Shown in pieces: positions 18,435 through 30,130 of a stretch of DNA of 64,000 nucleotides. The stretch lies in contig NZ_JAUSSN010000003.1 in NCBI RefSeq assembly GCF_030812335.1, forward strand, positions 62,001 to 126,000, read 5' to 3'. Made by a program: the position numbers and the translations under genes. Source of the DNA: Pseudarthrobacter oxydans. Its GTDB lineage: Bacteria > Actinomycetota > Actinomycetes > Actinomycetales > Micrococcaceae. The notes under the pieces were generated by a model. The model was not told where the DNA came from. It saw nothing but the letters and a program-made list of their open reading frames with translations, and did no database searches. Position 1 is the first letter of the stretch. Each line of letters starts with the position of its first letter.

Positions 18435-18502
18435 TTTCCGCTACGGAAAAGGACAGCCGCTGCGTGGATCCACGCGGCGGCTGTCCTTTTCCGTAGCGGA
18501 AA
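18435..18502. terminator. 68-bp nested palindrome acting as bidirectional terminator
   Basis: Two 33-nt arms around a central AT (18468-18469) pair with only one T-G wobble at 18461/18476. Each arm end also contains its own small hairpin: TTTCCG-CTA-CGGAAA at 18435-18449 and TTTCCG-TAG-CGGAAA at 18488-18502. It sits between the convergent AI-2E transporter and alpha/beta hydrolase genes. Confidence 0.85.
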
Positions 18503-18515
18503 GTCCACAGGGCGC

Positions 18516-19328
18516 TCAGGCGTGCGCGGTGGCCACCGGACCGGCCCATTCGTGCGGCAGTTCGGTGCGGGTGCCGCCCTCGCCGGCACGGCCCGGGAGT
18601 ACTTCGTCGACGATCTCGTTGAGCACCCGGCCGGCGTACTTCTCCCCCACCCACAGGTGCTTGGCGCCGTCGACGCCCACGACGCGGGCCTGCGGCACCA
18701 CCTTGAAGCGCTCCGTGGCCTCGGCCGGCTGGAGGTAATCGTCAAGTTCGGGAACCAGGACCTTGAGCGGTTTGCCGGAGGATGCCCATTCCTTGAGGTG
18801 CACCTCCGTGGCCCGGTGCAGCGGGGGCGAGAGCAGGATGGCACCTTCGACCTCGGAGGCCACCGGTTCCGACGCCCCGTACATCAGCGCGAGCTCAGTG
18901 CCGAACGACCAGCCCACGAGCCAGCGGTTCGGCAGGCCGCGGTCGACGGCGAACTTCACGGCCGCCTCGACGTCGAGGCGTTCGCCGATTCCCTCCTCGA
19001 ACGCTCCCTCGGAAGTTCCCCGCGGCGATCCGGTGCCGCGGGTGTTGAACCGGAGCACGGCGATTCCGGCCAGGGCGGGCAGCCGGTAAGAGGCTTTCCG
19101 GTAGACGTGCGAGTCCATGAAGCCGCCGTGCGTGGGAAGCGGATGGAGCGTGATCAGGGTGGCCTTCACCTCGCCGGATTCCGGGAGCGCGAGCTCGCCG
19201 ACGAGCCGGTGTCCGTCGCTCGTGCGGAGCTCCACGTTCTCCCGGCGGGCCGGGAGAACGGTGGAGGCGCGGATTGCGGTCGGTGCGGAAGGCTGGCTGA
19301 AGACGTACGACGCCGGGTCAAAACTCAT
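18516..19328 (-). CDS. Alpha/beta hydrolase
   Basis: A 270-residue hydrolase. The oxyanion region is TLHPLPTHGG, the nucleophile elbow is LVGWSFGTELALMYG, and the likely His is in VDGAKHLWVGEKYAG. The fold resembles the small dienelactone-hydrolase/KANL3-like group acting on short acyl substrates. The ATG lies 6 nt after TAAGCT with no Shine-Dalgarno, so it is probably leaderless. Converges on the AI-2E transporter. Substrate not inferable. Confidence 0.87.
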   Translation of the reverse strand: MSFDPASYVFSQPSAPTAIRASTVLPARRENVELRTSDGHRLVGELALPESGEVKATLITLHPLPTHGGFMDSHVYRKASYRLPALAGIAVLRFNTRGTGSPRGTSEGAFEEGIGERLDVEAAVKFAVDRGLPNRWLVGWSFGTELALMYGASEPVASEVEGAILLSPPLHRATEVHLKEWASSGKPLKVLVPELDDYLQPAEATERFKVVPQARVVGVDGAKHLWVGEKYAGRVLNEIVDEVLPGRAGEGGTRTELPHEWAGPVATAHA

Positions 19329-19334
19329 GCGTCC

Positions 19335-19340
19335 AGCTTA
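19335..19340 (-). promoter_or_regulatory. -10 hexamer TAAGCT of the alpha/beta hydrolase (leaderless)
   Basis: TAAGCT, 6 nt, ATG. Same hexamer and spacing as before rph. Confidence 0.55.
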
Positions 19341-19375
19341 GCGAAAGCGGCCGGCGAAGCAGTCCGTGCCGGCAC

Positions 19376-19729
19376 TCAGCGGTACCGGTAGCTGCGTGAG
19401 GTCCAGCAGTTCGTATGCCAGTGCCGCCGCTCCGCGAGGCCCGCGGCGGGCCCGAAGAGATGGGATTCGGACCACACGACGAGATGCGCCACGCCGGGCA
19501 GCACCGCCGTCGAACAGCCCGGACAGATATAGGTTTTTTCCGCACGGCCGGCGGTCACGGGCCGGACCGACCACTCGCCGTCCGGCGCACTCTCCCGCCG
19601 CGCAAAGCCCGAGCGCGCGCGTTCCAGGTCAAGCTCCGGCACAGGTCCGCCCTTGACTCCGGGCTTGGCAGCCTTGGCCGGGCCGGCTCGTCCTGACACG
19701 GCTCGGCGGGGGCGGTTGGAACGGGGCAT
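19376..19729 (-). CDS. Small actinobacterial zinc-ribbon-like protein
   Basis: A 117-residue basic protein. After a positively charged ~45-residue N-terminus come [21 protein letters not shown] and RHWHTNCW, giving a CxxC...HxHxxC pattern suited to one zinc ion. Homologues are common in actinobacteria beside nucS and are often labelled ATP/GTP-binding without clear motif support; no P-loop is visible here. Start ATG is 6 nt after CAGAAT with GGAACC between, a leaderless-like layout. Divergent from nucS, from which it is separated by 59 bp. May bind nucleic acid; unproven. Confidence 0.75.
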   Translation of the reverse strand: MPRSNRPRRAVSGRAGPAKAAKPGVKGGPVPELDLERARSGFARRESAPDGEWSVRPVTAGRAEKTYICPGCSTAVLPGVAHLVVWSESHLFGPAAGLAERRHWHTNCWTSRSYRYR

Positions 19730-19775
19730 GGTTCCATTCTGCCCCAGTCCGGGTGCCCGTTGTCCCGACAGACGG

Positions 19776-19781
19776 TAGTGT
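19776..19781 (+). promoter_or_regulatory. -10 hexamer TAGTGT of nucS (leaderless)
   Basis: TAGTGT is 7 nt before the GTG at 19789. This supports the GTG as the true start rather than an in-frame ATG 36 bases earlier. Confidence 0.55.
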
Positions 19782-19788
19782 TGACCGG

Positions 19789-20484
19789 GTGCGTTTAGTC
19801 ATAGCCCGTTGCTCCGTTGATTATGTCGGCCGGCTCAAGGCCCATCTCCCGCTCGCCACCCGGCTCCTGTTGGTCAAGGCCGACGGTTCCGTTTTGGTCC
19901 ACTCGGACGGCGGATCCTACAAGCCGCTGAACTGGATGAGTCCCCCGGCGTCCCTGCGGGTCTCCTCCCCGGACGAGGTCGACGTCGAAATCGGCGTGGT
20001 CGAGCAGTGGACCGTCCAGTCGGCCAAAACCGATGACCGCCTGATCATCAACATCCATGAGCAGCTGCACGACACCTCCCATGAGCTGGGCCAGGACCCC
20101 GGGCTGATCAAGGACGGTGTGGAGGCGGACCTGCAGCGGCTGCTGGCCGACCAGATCGAACTCCTCGGCGCCGGGTTCTCCCTCATCCGCCGCGAGTACT
20201 TCACCGCCATCGGCCCGGTGGACATCCTGGCCAGGGACGCCAAAGGCGCCACGGTGGCCATCGAGCTCAAACGGCGCGGTGACATCGACGGCGTCGAACA
20301 GCTGACGCGCTACCTCGAACTGCTCAACCGGGACCCCCTCCTGGCTCCGGTCCGCGGGATCTTCGCTGCGCAGCAGATCAAGCCACAGGCCAAGGTCCTG
20401 GCCAACGACCGCGGCATCGACTGCGTCACCCTCGACTACGACGCCATGCGCGGCGTCGACGACGTCGAGTCCCGGCTCTTCTAG
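19789..20484 (+). CDS. nucS: Mismatch-specific endonuclease NucS/EndoMS
   Basis: DNA endonuclease of the non-canonical mismatch repair pathway used by actinobacteria lacking MutS/MutL. The 231-residue product starts [16 protein letters not shown]. The C-terminal RecB-like nuclease core shows [12 protein letters not shown] followed by [22 protein letters not shown], supplying the Asp, Glu and Lys. [19 protein letters not shown] is also characteristic. Start GTG is chosen from homologue shape and the hexamer 7 nt upstream. Confidence 0.95.
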   Translation: MRLVIARCSVDYVGRLKAHLPLATRLLLVKADGSVLVHSDGGSYKPLNWMSPPASLRVSSPDEVDVEIGVVEQWTVQSAKTDDRLIINIHEQLHDTSHELGQDPGLIKDGVEADLQRLLADQIELLGAGFSLIRREYFTAIGPVDILARDAKGATVAIELKRRGDIDGVEQLTRYLELLNRDPLLAPVRGIFAAQQIKPQAKVLANDRGIDCVTLDYDAMRGVDDVESRLF

Positions 20485-20812
20485 AACCCCACTGCGCCGG
20501 CCGGCAAGCATTTCCTTCCACAGTGGGTGAAAGGGCCGGCGGTATTCCGCCGTGAAATCATTCGTCGATACTTTGTACAAATTTTATGAAATTGTGCGCC
20601 GGGCCCGTTGACCTGACGCAAATCACATGAAATTCTTAGACCAGTCTTTGTGTAGGTGTTTTTTCATGCTCGCAAGACATGTTGCGAGCGTGAAGCTCCT
20701 GCCGCCGAAGTCCGGTTGATCCGGTCCCACAGCCAAGGTTCTTCTCGCGGAGTGACCAAGTCCGGCACGAAGTGTGCCGGCCTTAACCAAGATCCATAAT
20801 GAGGAGATATAC
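20485..20812 (+). promoter_or_regulatory. Intergenic region with promoter and long leader of the cold-shock gene
   Basis: 328 bp with no credible gene. TTGACC at about 20609 could be a -35 box, with AT-rich TCTTAGACC about 17-20 nt on. The leader would then be roughly 170 nt, typical of cold-shock mRNAs. A 7-bp hairpin CCGGCAC/GTGCCGG (20762-20768 with 20774-20780) lies 20 nt before the ribosome site GAGGAG (20801-20806). Confidence 0.5.
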
Positions 20813-21016
20813 ATGGCACAGGGAACCGTCAAGTGGTTCAACGCTGAAAAGGGCTTCGGCTTCATCACCCCGGATGACTCCGATGGCGATGTCTTCGTTC
20901 ACTACTCTGAGATCCAGACCGGTGGCTTCAAGACCCTCGACGAGAACGCTCGCGTTCAGTTCGAAATCGGCCAGGGCGCCAAAGGCCCCCAGGCTACCGG
21001 CGTGACGCTGGTCTAG
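20813..21016 (+). CDS. cspA: Cold-shock protein (CspA family)
   Basis: A 67-residue single cold-shock domain. RNP1 KGFGFI and RNP2 VFVHYS carry the aromatic surface that binds single-stranded RNA/DNA, and the protein begins [14 protein letters not shown]. The start is fixed by GAGGAG 6 nt upstream; a longer frame to 20774 is ignored. Long leader and strong terminator indicate a monocistronic, highly expressed RNA chaperone gene. Confidence 0.96.
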   Translation: MAQGTVKWFNAEKGFGFITPDDSDGDVFVHYSEIQTGGFKTLDENARVQFEIGQGAKGPQATGVTLV

Positions 21017-21057
21017 TACCCCGCAGCGGGACTGCCAGCGGCAGTCTCCGCGCAGAA

Positions 21058-21093
21058 ATGGTCCCCGGCCTCCGTGCCGGGGACCATTTTTTT
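21058..21093 (+). terminator. Terminator of the cold-shock gene
   Basis: ATGGTCCCCGGC pairs with GCCGGGGACCAT across a 6-nt loop, followed by a T tract to 21093. Confidence 0.92.
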
Positions 21094-21239
21094 GCCTCAG
21101 CGCACGAGGGTCACCCGAAGGATGCGCTCCGGGGGCACATTGACACGGACACGCCGCGGAGAGCGGACCCAATGCCCGGAATCGTGTTCAAAGGCGCCCC
21201 GGACGGGGAAGGGCCGCGCGGCCTCAGCGCACGAGGGTC
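21094..21239. repeat. 19-bp direct repeat flanking ~108 bp, including mprF 3' end
   Basis: GCCTCAGCGCACGAGGGTC occurs at 21094-21112 and exactly again at 21221-21239, where it covers the last four codons and stop of the mprF-like gene. The intervening DNA contains CCGGAATCGTG..CAAAGGCGCCCCGGACGG (about 21178-21206), which is also found at the left edge of the window (about 2-31) downstream of rdgB with two differences. Confidence 0.7.
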
Positions 21240-23779
21240 CTCAGCAGCCGCGCGCTGTGCCGCACGGACAATCCGGGCAGATAGGCCCGGCTCAGCGCCC
21301 TGCCCATGGCGGGCAGTTGCAGGGGGTCCTGGTAATAGAGGTACAGCGTCCGGTAGTCGGGTTTGAACCGGGACTTGAACGTGGCCAGGGAACGGAAGCC
21401 GTACACGGGCTCGAGAGCCTTCCCGACGACGTCGAGGATTCTGGCCAGCGCCTCGGGCCCGGCCTCATCGCGGGGACCATCCGCCACCGTGTCAGCTTCC
21501 TTCGCCAGCGGGGATCCGGACAACGAGATGACTTCCACCGAGCTCCGGAGCTCCTGCACCGCCGACGCGATCAGGAACTCCATGACGCCGGGGAAGGCAT
21601 CGCCGCGCCGGCGCATGAAGTCCAGCGTCCAGCTCACGAGGCGGCCGTCCGCATAGACCGGCAGCCAGCTGGTGACGCCCTGGACCTGCCCCTCGGCGTC
21701 CACCGCGAGGCAGCAGAGCACTTCCGGGTCCTCAAGCTCATCGATGCCGCCGAGCGTGAAGCCCATCTCCGGGATGCTCTTCTGGGCGGCCCACTCCTCC
21801 GAGACCTCGATCAGCTGGGCGCGCACCGCCGGCGCGAAGTCGGCGTAGCGGCCCCAGACCGCGCGCACCCCGGTCTTCTTGGCCCGGTTCAGGGCGGTCC
21901 GGACGTTTTGCCAGTCCTTGCCCGTGAACTCGAGCGAGCGCACGGACAGCCGGGTCTCCTGTGCCACGGCCACCCGCCGGAACCCGCGGCCCTTCAGCAG
22001 CGGCCACAGCTCGTCGGTGCAGGAGTAAAAGCAGGGAATGAGGGCATGCTCGGCGCAGTACCGGATAAAGCCCGCCGCGGTCTCCTCATGGGACGCCGCC
22101 GGGCCGAAGGGTCCCGCCAGCGTCAACGCGACGTTGCCATGCTGCTGGTAGGCCACTCCCCCGCGGCCGTCCGGCGCGAACCAGTACTTGTTGGGCTCCC
22201 ACAGCGCCATCCAGGACAGGGAGTCGCCGCCCTGGCGGATCAGGCTGCGGGCCACGTCACGGTCCCCGGCACCTGCGTCGCTGAGGTGCAGCCGGCGCTG
22301 CAGGACCAGCCAGACGGCGGCCAGGGCGACCGCCCAGAAGATGATCCCGGAGGCGGCGAAGAGGAAGGCCTCGACGGCGTCGCGGCCCTGGAAGATGCGG
22401 CTGTAGATTCCGGGGATGGGCAGCGGCAGGTACTGGCGGGAGAGCTCGGCAGCCAGGCCCAGCAGGCCGCCGTCACGGTCCATGCCGCCGGCGGCCAGCC
22501 AGACGCCGGTGTAGAGGGACGCCAGCACGAGCCAGGTGCCGCCGACCACCGCGGCGAGGGCCCGGCGGGCCCGGGGACTGGTCTCGACGCGGAACTGGCG
22601 GCGGTTCGCCGCGAGCAGGACAACGAGCACGAGCGGAACCACCACCAGGGGCAGCACGTGCACGAACCCGGACCCCATCACGCCGGTGTGCGGCCGGTCG
22701 GCGTACTGCGGAATCCTGGCGAACAGGGACAGGTAGACGGCGGCCATGGCGGTCACGGCGAGCTGGAGCGTGATCGCGATCCGCAGGGCGAGCCGGCGGC
22801 CGTGCCGCATGCCGTCGGCGCAGATAAGCAGCAGCACCACGGGCACCACCGCCAGCGCGAGGCCCAGCGGCCCGGCGAACCCGGCGCGGCCGGCCTCAAG
22901 GCAGGTGGCGTCGATAGTGCCGCCGCAATTCTGCTCCAGTTGGTTCAGCGTGGGCAGCGGGTTGAGCACGACGTCCCGCAGCAGCGCCAGCGGCCCGGTG
23001 GGGGTCCGGACCGTGGCAGTCAGGATGGGTCCGACGGCGAAGATCGCCACGGTGAGGGCGAGCAGGTTCCGGGTTTCGCGCCCGGTGGAGCGGTGCCGGT
23101 GCAGCGTGCCTTTGTCGCCCTGGATCCACCAGCCGGCCGCCAGCCCCGCCAGGGCCCCGGCGAACCCGACGACGGTCTCGGCGTGCCCCACGTACAGCAC
23201 GAGCATCAGGGAGACGGAGACGACGCCGGTGCGCAGCCGCCGCTGCCACAGCGTGGGCAGCAGCCCGCTGGACGCCAGCGACACGGCCAGGACGGCCGCG
23301 TACGGGCCCATGAGCCGCGCGTCCACCATCCGGCTCAGCCAGCCGTCGTCGGCGTAGCGGGCGAGTTGTGTCACCAGCAGGAACAGCGTCACCGCGGCGA
23401 ACTGCGCGGCGAAGTAGAAGACGGCCGTGCGCCGCGTACCGAGCTGCCGCTCGGCGAGGCCCAGCAGGAGGAGGATCATCAGCGCGGCCGAGGCGTAGGC
23501 CAGCAGGTTCGTGGCGAAGAACATCGAGCTGAACAGCGACCACCAGTTCCCCGCCTTCAGTTCGGGGGCACTGACCGACGCCACGTCCAGCAGTGATTCC
23601 GGCGGACCGGAGAGGAAGCTTCCGGTGGCCGCGCCGGTGATCAGGAAGACCGCGAGGACGCCGAGGGTGAACGGTATGGCCCGCAGGTGTCCCAGCGACT
23701 GCCGCAGGCCCTCGCGGCCCAGGCCGTGGAGGGGGCCGGCCCCGGTCCCCCGCCGCCCTGCCGTGGCTGCCGGGCTCAC
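21224..23779 (-). CDS. Rhomboid-like membrane domain fused to MprF-type aminoacyl-phosphatidylglycerol synthase domain
   Basis: An 851-residue protein. Residues ~35-220 look like a rhomboid bundle: GNWWSLFSSMFF (77-88), LAERQLGTRR, and GHAETVVGFAGALAG with His199. The catalytic GxSG is replaced by GPYA at 158-161, so it cannot be a serine protease. More helices follow to ~500. From ~530 to the end is a DUF2156/GNAT-like domain as in MprF (YWFAPDGRGGVAYQQ, GDPFG-like AGPFGP, FMRRRGDAFPGVMEFLI). It probably transfers an amino acid from tRNA to membrane lipid. The start overlaps the esterase stop (ATGA). Confidence 0.85.
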   Translation of the reverse strand: MSPAATAGRRGTGAGPLHGLGREGLRQSLGHLRAIPFTLGVLAVFLITGAATGSFLSGPPESLLDVASVSAPELKAGNWWSLFSSMFFATNLLAYASAALMILLLLGLAERQLGTRRTAVFYFAAQFAAVTLFLLVTQLARYADDGWLSRMVDARLMGPYAAVLAVSLASSGLLPTLWQRRLRTGVVSVSLMLVLYVGHAETVVGFAGALAGLAAGWWIQGDKGTLHRHRSTGRETRNLLALTVAIFAVGPILTATVRTPTGPLALLRDVVLNPLPTLNQLEQNCGGTIDATCLEAGRAGFAGPLGLALAVVPVVLLLICADGMRHGRRLALRIAITLQLAVTAMAAVYLSLFARIPQYADRPHTGVMGSGFVHVLPLVVVPLVLVVLLAANRRQFRVETSPRARRALAAVVGGTWLVLASLYTGVWLAAGGMDRDGGLLGLAAELSRQYLPLPIPGIYSRIFQGRDAVEAFLFAASGIIFWAVALAAVWLVLQRRLHLSDAGAGDRDVARSLIRQGGDSLSWMALWEPNKYWFAPDGRGGVAYQQHGNVALTLAGPFGPAASHEETAAGFIRYCAEHALIPCFYSCTDELWPLLKGRGFRRVAVAQETRLSVRSLEFTGKDWQNVRTALNRAKKTGVRAVWGRYADFAPAVRAQLIEVSEEWAAQKSIPEMGFTLGGIDELEDPEVLCCLAVDAEGQVQGVTSWLPVYADGRLVSWTLDFMRRRGDAFPGVMEFLIASAVQELRSSVEVISLSGSPLAKEADTVADGPRDEAGPEALARILDVVGKALEPVYGFRSLATFKSRFKPDYRTLYLYYQDPLQLPAMGRALSRAYLPGLSVRHSARLLRTLVR

Positions 23780-25173
23780 TGCTGGATGCCCCAGCGGGAC
23801 GCCAGGAAGTCCAGTCCGGCGGGCAGCCCCCTGGACCCGGTCTCCCAGGAGTGTCCCGCGTCGGGGACCAGCCGCGTTTCCACGGTGAACCCGGCCGCGC
23901 GCGCGGCGTCGGACAGGACCTCCAGGTAGCCGACGAATTCGGGGTCCCGTTCGCCGGCGGCAAAGTAGATGGCGTGACCTTCAAAGCGGTGCTCCCGCAT
24001 GAGCCGCAGCGGCGTCTGGCCGTCGAAAGCCTCGGTGTCGCCGCCATAGGCGGCTGCAATGGTCTTTTCCCGCTCCTTGGCGAGGGCGGGTTCCTGCTCG
24101 CTCGAAAAGGCCAGGGCGGAGCTGTAGACGTCCGGATGCCGGGTCACCATCTGCACGGCGCAGGTCGCCCCGAAGGAGAATCCCCCGGCCGCCCACTGCT
24201 GAGGGTCCGGATCCACGTCCAGCGTCCGGATGATCCAGGCCGGCACGTCCTCCGCGAGAAACGTGTCGGCCCGGGCGATCATGCTGTCCATGCAGAGGGT
24301 GTTGCCCGAGGCGGAGCCGTTCGGGTCCACGACGACGACCACCGGAGCCACCCCCTGGTGCGCTGCCGCATACTGGTCCATGCGGCTGCGCAGTGCCCCG
24401 CCGGTGAGCCAGTCAGCCGGTGCGCCCGGCTGCCCGGCGAAGAGGACCAGGACGGGCAGCGCCGGACGGGGCGAGGCCTGGTAGGCCGGCGGCAGATAGA
24501 CATAGGCTTCACGGCCTGCAAAGCCTGAGCTGGTGCCGGGGATTCCGGCGTGCCGCAGCACGCCGCCCTCGGGCAGGTCAGCCGGCGGGTTCCACCCGGA
24601 GAGGCTGACGGCAGCGGAGGGTCCGGGGGCGCGTTTCAGCCCGTCTTCCAGGGGCTGGATGCGGGCCAGGGCGGTGCCGGTCAGGTCACTCACCGTGTGG
24701 TTGAGGCCAAAGTAGCCGTTGATCTGGACGGCGGAGAGCAGCACGACGCCGAGCAGGGCGGCCGTGGCCACCGCCGTCGTCCGCGCCGGGCGCCGGGGGC
24801 CGTTGGGGCCGGGCGCCTGGGCCGCGCCCGTGGGACGCCAGATTCCCCACAGGCGCATCAGCCAGAGCAGCAGCGCCGTGACGGCGGGAAGGGACCAGGC
24901 CAGGACCTCGCGCGGAAGTTCCCCGGGGAAGACGGAGAAAACGTAGATCAGTGCCCAGTGCGCCCCGGCCAGGAGCGCGGCGGCGGCCAGGACCGCGGCG
25001 GCGGGTGGAAGCAGGAAGGCCAGCCGGCGGGGGGCGTCCGTTCGGCCGGGGGCAGCCCGGGCGGCGCTTTGTCGGCCCTGCCACAGCAGGTAGAGCAGGC
25101 CCGCGGTGCCCGCGGTCCAGGCGATCCAGAGCACCGGCCCGTCGACGACCCTGAGGTCTTCGATGAAGTCCAC
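23776..25173 (-). CDS. Membrane-anchored esterase (putative esterase/EstD-like fold)
   Basis: 465 residues. About four hydrophobic segments lie in the first ~165 residues. A catalytic domain follows: YVYLPPAYQASPRPALPVLVLF, the nucleophile elbow AAGGFSFGATCAVQM near residue 332, and DAGHSWETG with His near 440. It resembles the esterase family that includes mycolyltransferase-like and aminoacyl-lipid hydrolases. GTG start 5 nt after the DUF2550 stop; the end overlaps the MprF-like gene by 4 bases. Co-translation suggests it acts on, or removes, the aminoacyl lipid. This is inference. Confidence 0.83.
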   Translation of the reverse strand: MDFIEDLRVVDGPVLWIAWTAGTAGLLYLLWQGRQSAARAAPGRTDAPRRLAFLLPPAAAVLAAAALLAGAHWALIYVFSVFPGELPREVLAWSLPAVTALLLWLMRLWGIWRPTGAAQAPGPNGPRRPARTTAVATAALLGVVLLSAVQINGYFGLNHTVSDLTGTALARIQPLEDGLKRAPGPSAAVSLSGWNPPADLPEGGVLRHAGIPGTSSGFAGREAYVYLPPAYQASPRPALPVLVLFAGQPGAPADWLTGGALRSRMDQYAAAHQGVAPVVVVVDPNGSASGNTLCMDSMIARADTFLAEDVPAWIIRTLDVDPDPQQWAAGGFSFGATCAVQMVTRHPDVYSSALAFSSEQEPALAKEREKTIAAAYGGDTEAFDGQTPLRLMREHRFEGHAIYFAAGERDPEFVGYLEVLSDAARAAGFTVETRLVPDAGHSWETGSRGLPAGLDFLASRWGIQQ

Positions 25174-25178
25174 CGGGG

Positions 25179-25610
25179 CTAGCGCCAGGTGCCGACGCCG
25201 ACGACGGGCCCGGCCTCAAGCCAGGACGAGAGCCCCGTGTACGCGTCGAACCGCATCGCCAGCAGGACGTCCTGCCCTTCGTACCGGAGTTCGACAATCA
25301 CGGCGTCGGGCTGGACTTTGACAAGTTCGGATTCGGTGGGTTTGCGCCGGCCGATCAGCTCAAGCGAACTGCGGCGGAAGGTGTGCTTCGGCCGCATGCT
25401 CAGCGAGGCAAGGCGGAACCACTCAAGGTCGTTGTCCTGATAGCGACAAACCCCCATCTGCCAGCTGTTTCCAGCCGTGCAAATGGAGGCGTCCACCGTG
25501 CCCAGGGCGCGCCGCAAATTGAAGCGGCGCACCCCGGAAAGGCACAGTGCAAATACCAGCAACGCAAAGACCGTTGCCAGGGCGATGAACGGAAAAACAG
25601 TATCGTTCAT
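25179..25610 (-). CDS. DUF2550 membrane-anchored protein
   Basis: 143 residues with one N-terminal membrane helix (FPFIALATVFALLVFALCLSG) and a cytosolic C-terminal domain containing RRALGTVDASIC, WQMGVCRYQDNDLEWFR and VKVQPDAVIVELRYEG. This is the DUF2550 family that follows atpC throughout actinobacteria. ATG start is 10 nt after the atpC stop, so it belongs to the ATP synthase transcript. Function unknown. Confidence 0.88.
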   Translation of the reverse strand: MNDTVFPFIALATVFALLVFALCLSGVRRFNLRRALGTVDASICTAGNSWQMGVCRYQDNDLEWFRLASLSMRPKHTFRRSSLELIGRRKPTESELVKVQPDAVIVELRYEGQDVLLAMRFDAYTGLSSWLEAGPVVGVGTWR

Positions 25611-25620
25611 CAAGGTCGTG

Positions 25621-25905
25621 CTAGCGGATCCCCGCAGTAGCCGCGTCGCCCATTTGGGCGTTGTCAGCAACAATGACGACCCGGTTGTTGTCGACGGAGA
25701 AGAACCCGCCATCGACAACTACGGCGATACGGTCACCGGAAACCGGCTGGATTGCCAGCTCACCTTCGGCCAGAATCGCCAGCAGGGGCGCGTGGCCGGG
25801 CAGGATTCCGATTTCACCATCGCTGGTGCGGGCCTTGACCATCGTGGCCGCTCCGGACCACACGAAGTGGTCCGCTGCGACAATCTCAACCTCAAGCTCA
25901 GCCAT
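25621..25905 (-). CDS. atpC: F1 ATP synthase epsilon subunit
   Basis: 94 residues, the short actinobacterial form consisting mostly of the beta-sandwich domain (LEVEIVAADHFVWSGAATMV, GEIGILPGHAPLLAIL, VVDGGFFSV). The long C-terminal helix hairpin of E. coli epsilon is largely missing, as in relatives with truncated epsilon. Links gamma to the c-ring and modulates ATPase activity. It starts one base after the atpD stop. The upstream open frame to 26031 is a shadow of atpD. Confidence 0.93.
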   Translation of the reverse strand: MAELEVEIVAADHFVWSGAATMVKARTSDGEIGILPGHAPLLAILAEGELAIQPVSGDRIAVVVDGGFFSVDNNRVVIVADNAQMGDAATAGIR

Positions 25906-25906
25906 A

Positions 25907-28334
<2,428 letters not shown>

Positions 28335-28363
28335 ACTTATCCTTTCCTAAGATCCCGATGGCC

Positions 28364-28399
28364 GGGACTGCCGGAACCCGGTGGGGTCCCGGCAGTCCC
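28364..28399 (-). other. Intercistronic stem-loop between atpA and atpG
   Basis: GGGACTGCCGG (28364-28374) pairs perfectly with CCGGCAGTCCC (28389-28399). It lies inside the ATP synthase operon without a T tract, so it more likely tunes RNA stability or processing than ends transcription. Confidence 0.6.
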
Positions 28400-28410
28400 T
28401 GCCAGCGAAA

Positions 28411-30048
<1,638 letters not shown>

Positions 30049-30130
30049 CTGCAGTCCCTGCTCTCCTGTTTTCGTGATCATCGTTGCTCACGATGACCGG
30101 GGTTTCGTTTAGTTGTGCTGGTCCGGCTGG

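Noticed and set aside
21074..23596. 840-codon plus-strand open frame opposite the MprF-like gene
   Set aside because: Arg/Gly/Pro/Gln-rich composition without motifs or ribosome site; typical antisense shadow of a GC-rich gene.
21224..23779. Active rhomboid protease
   Set aside because: The catalytic Ser position is Tyr160 (GPYA), so protease activity is not supported.
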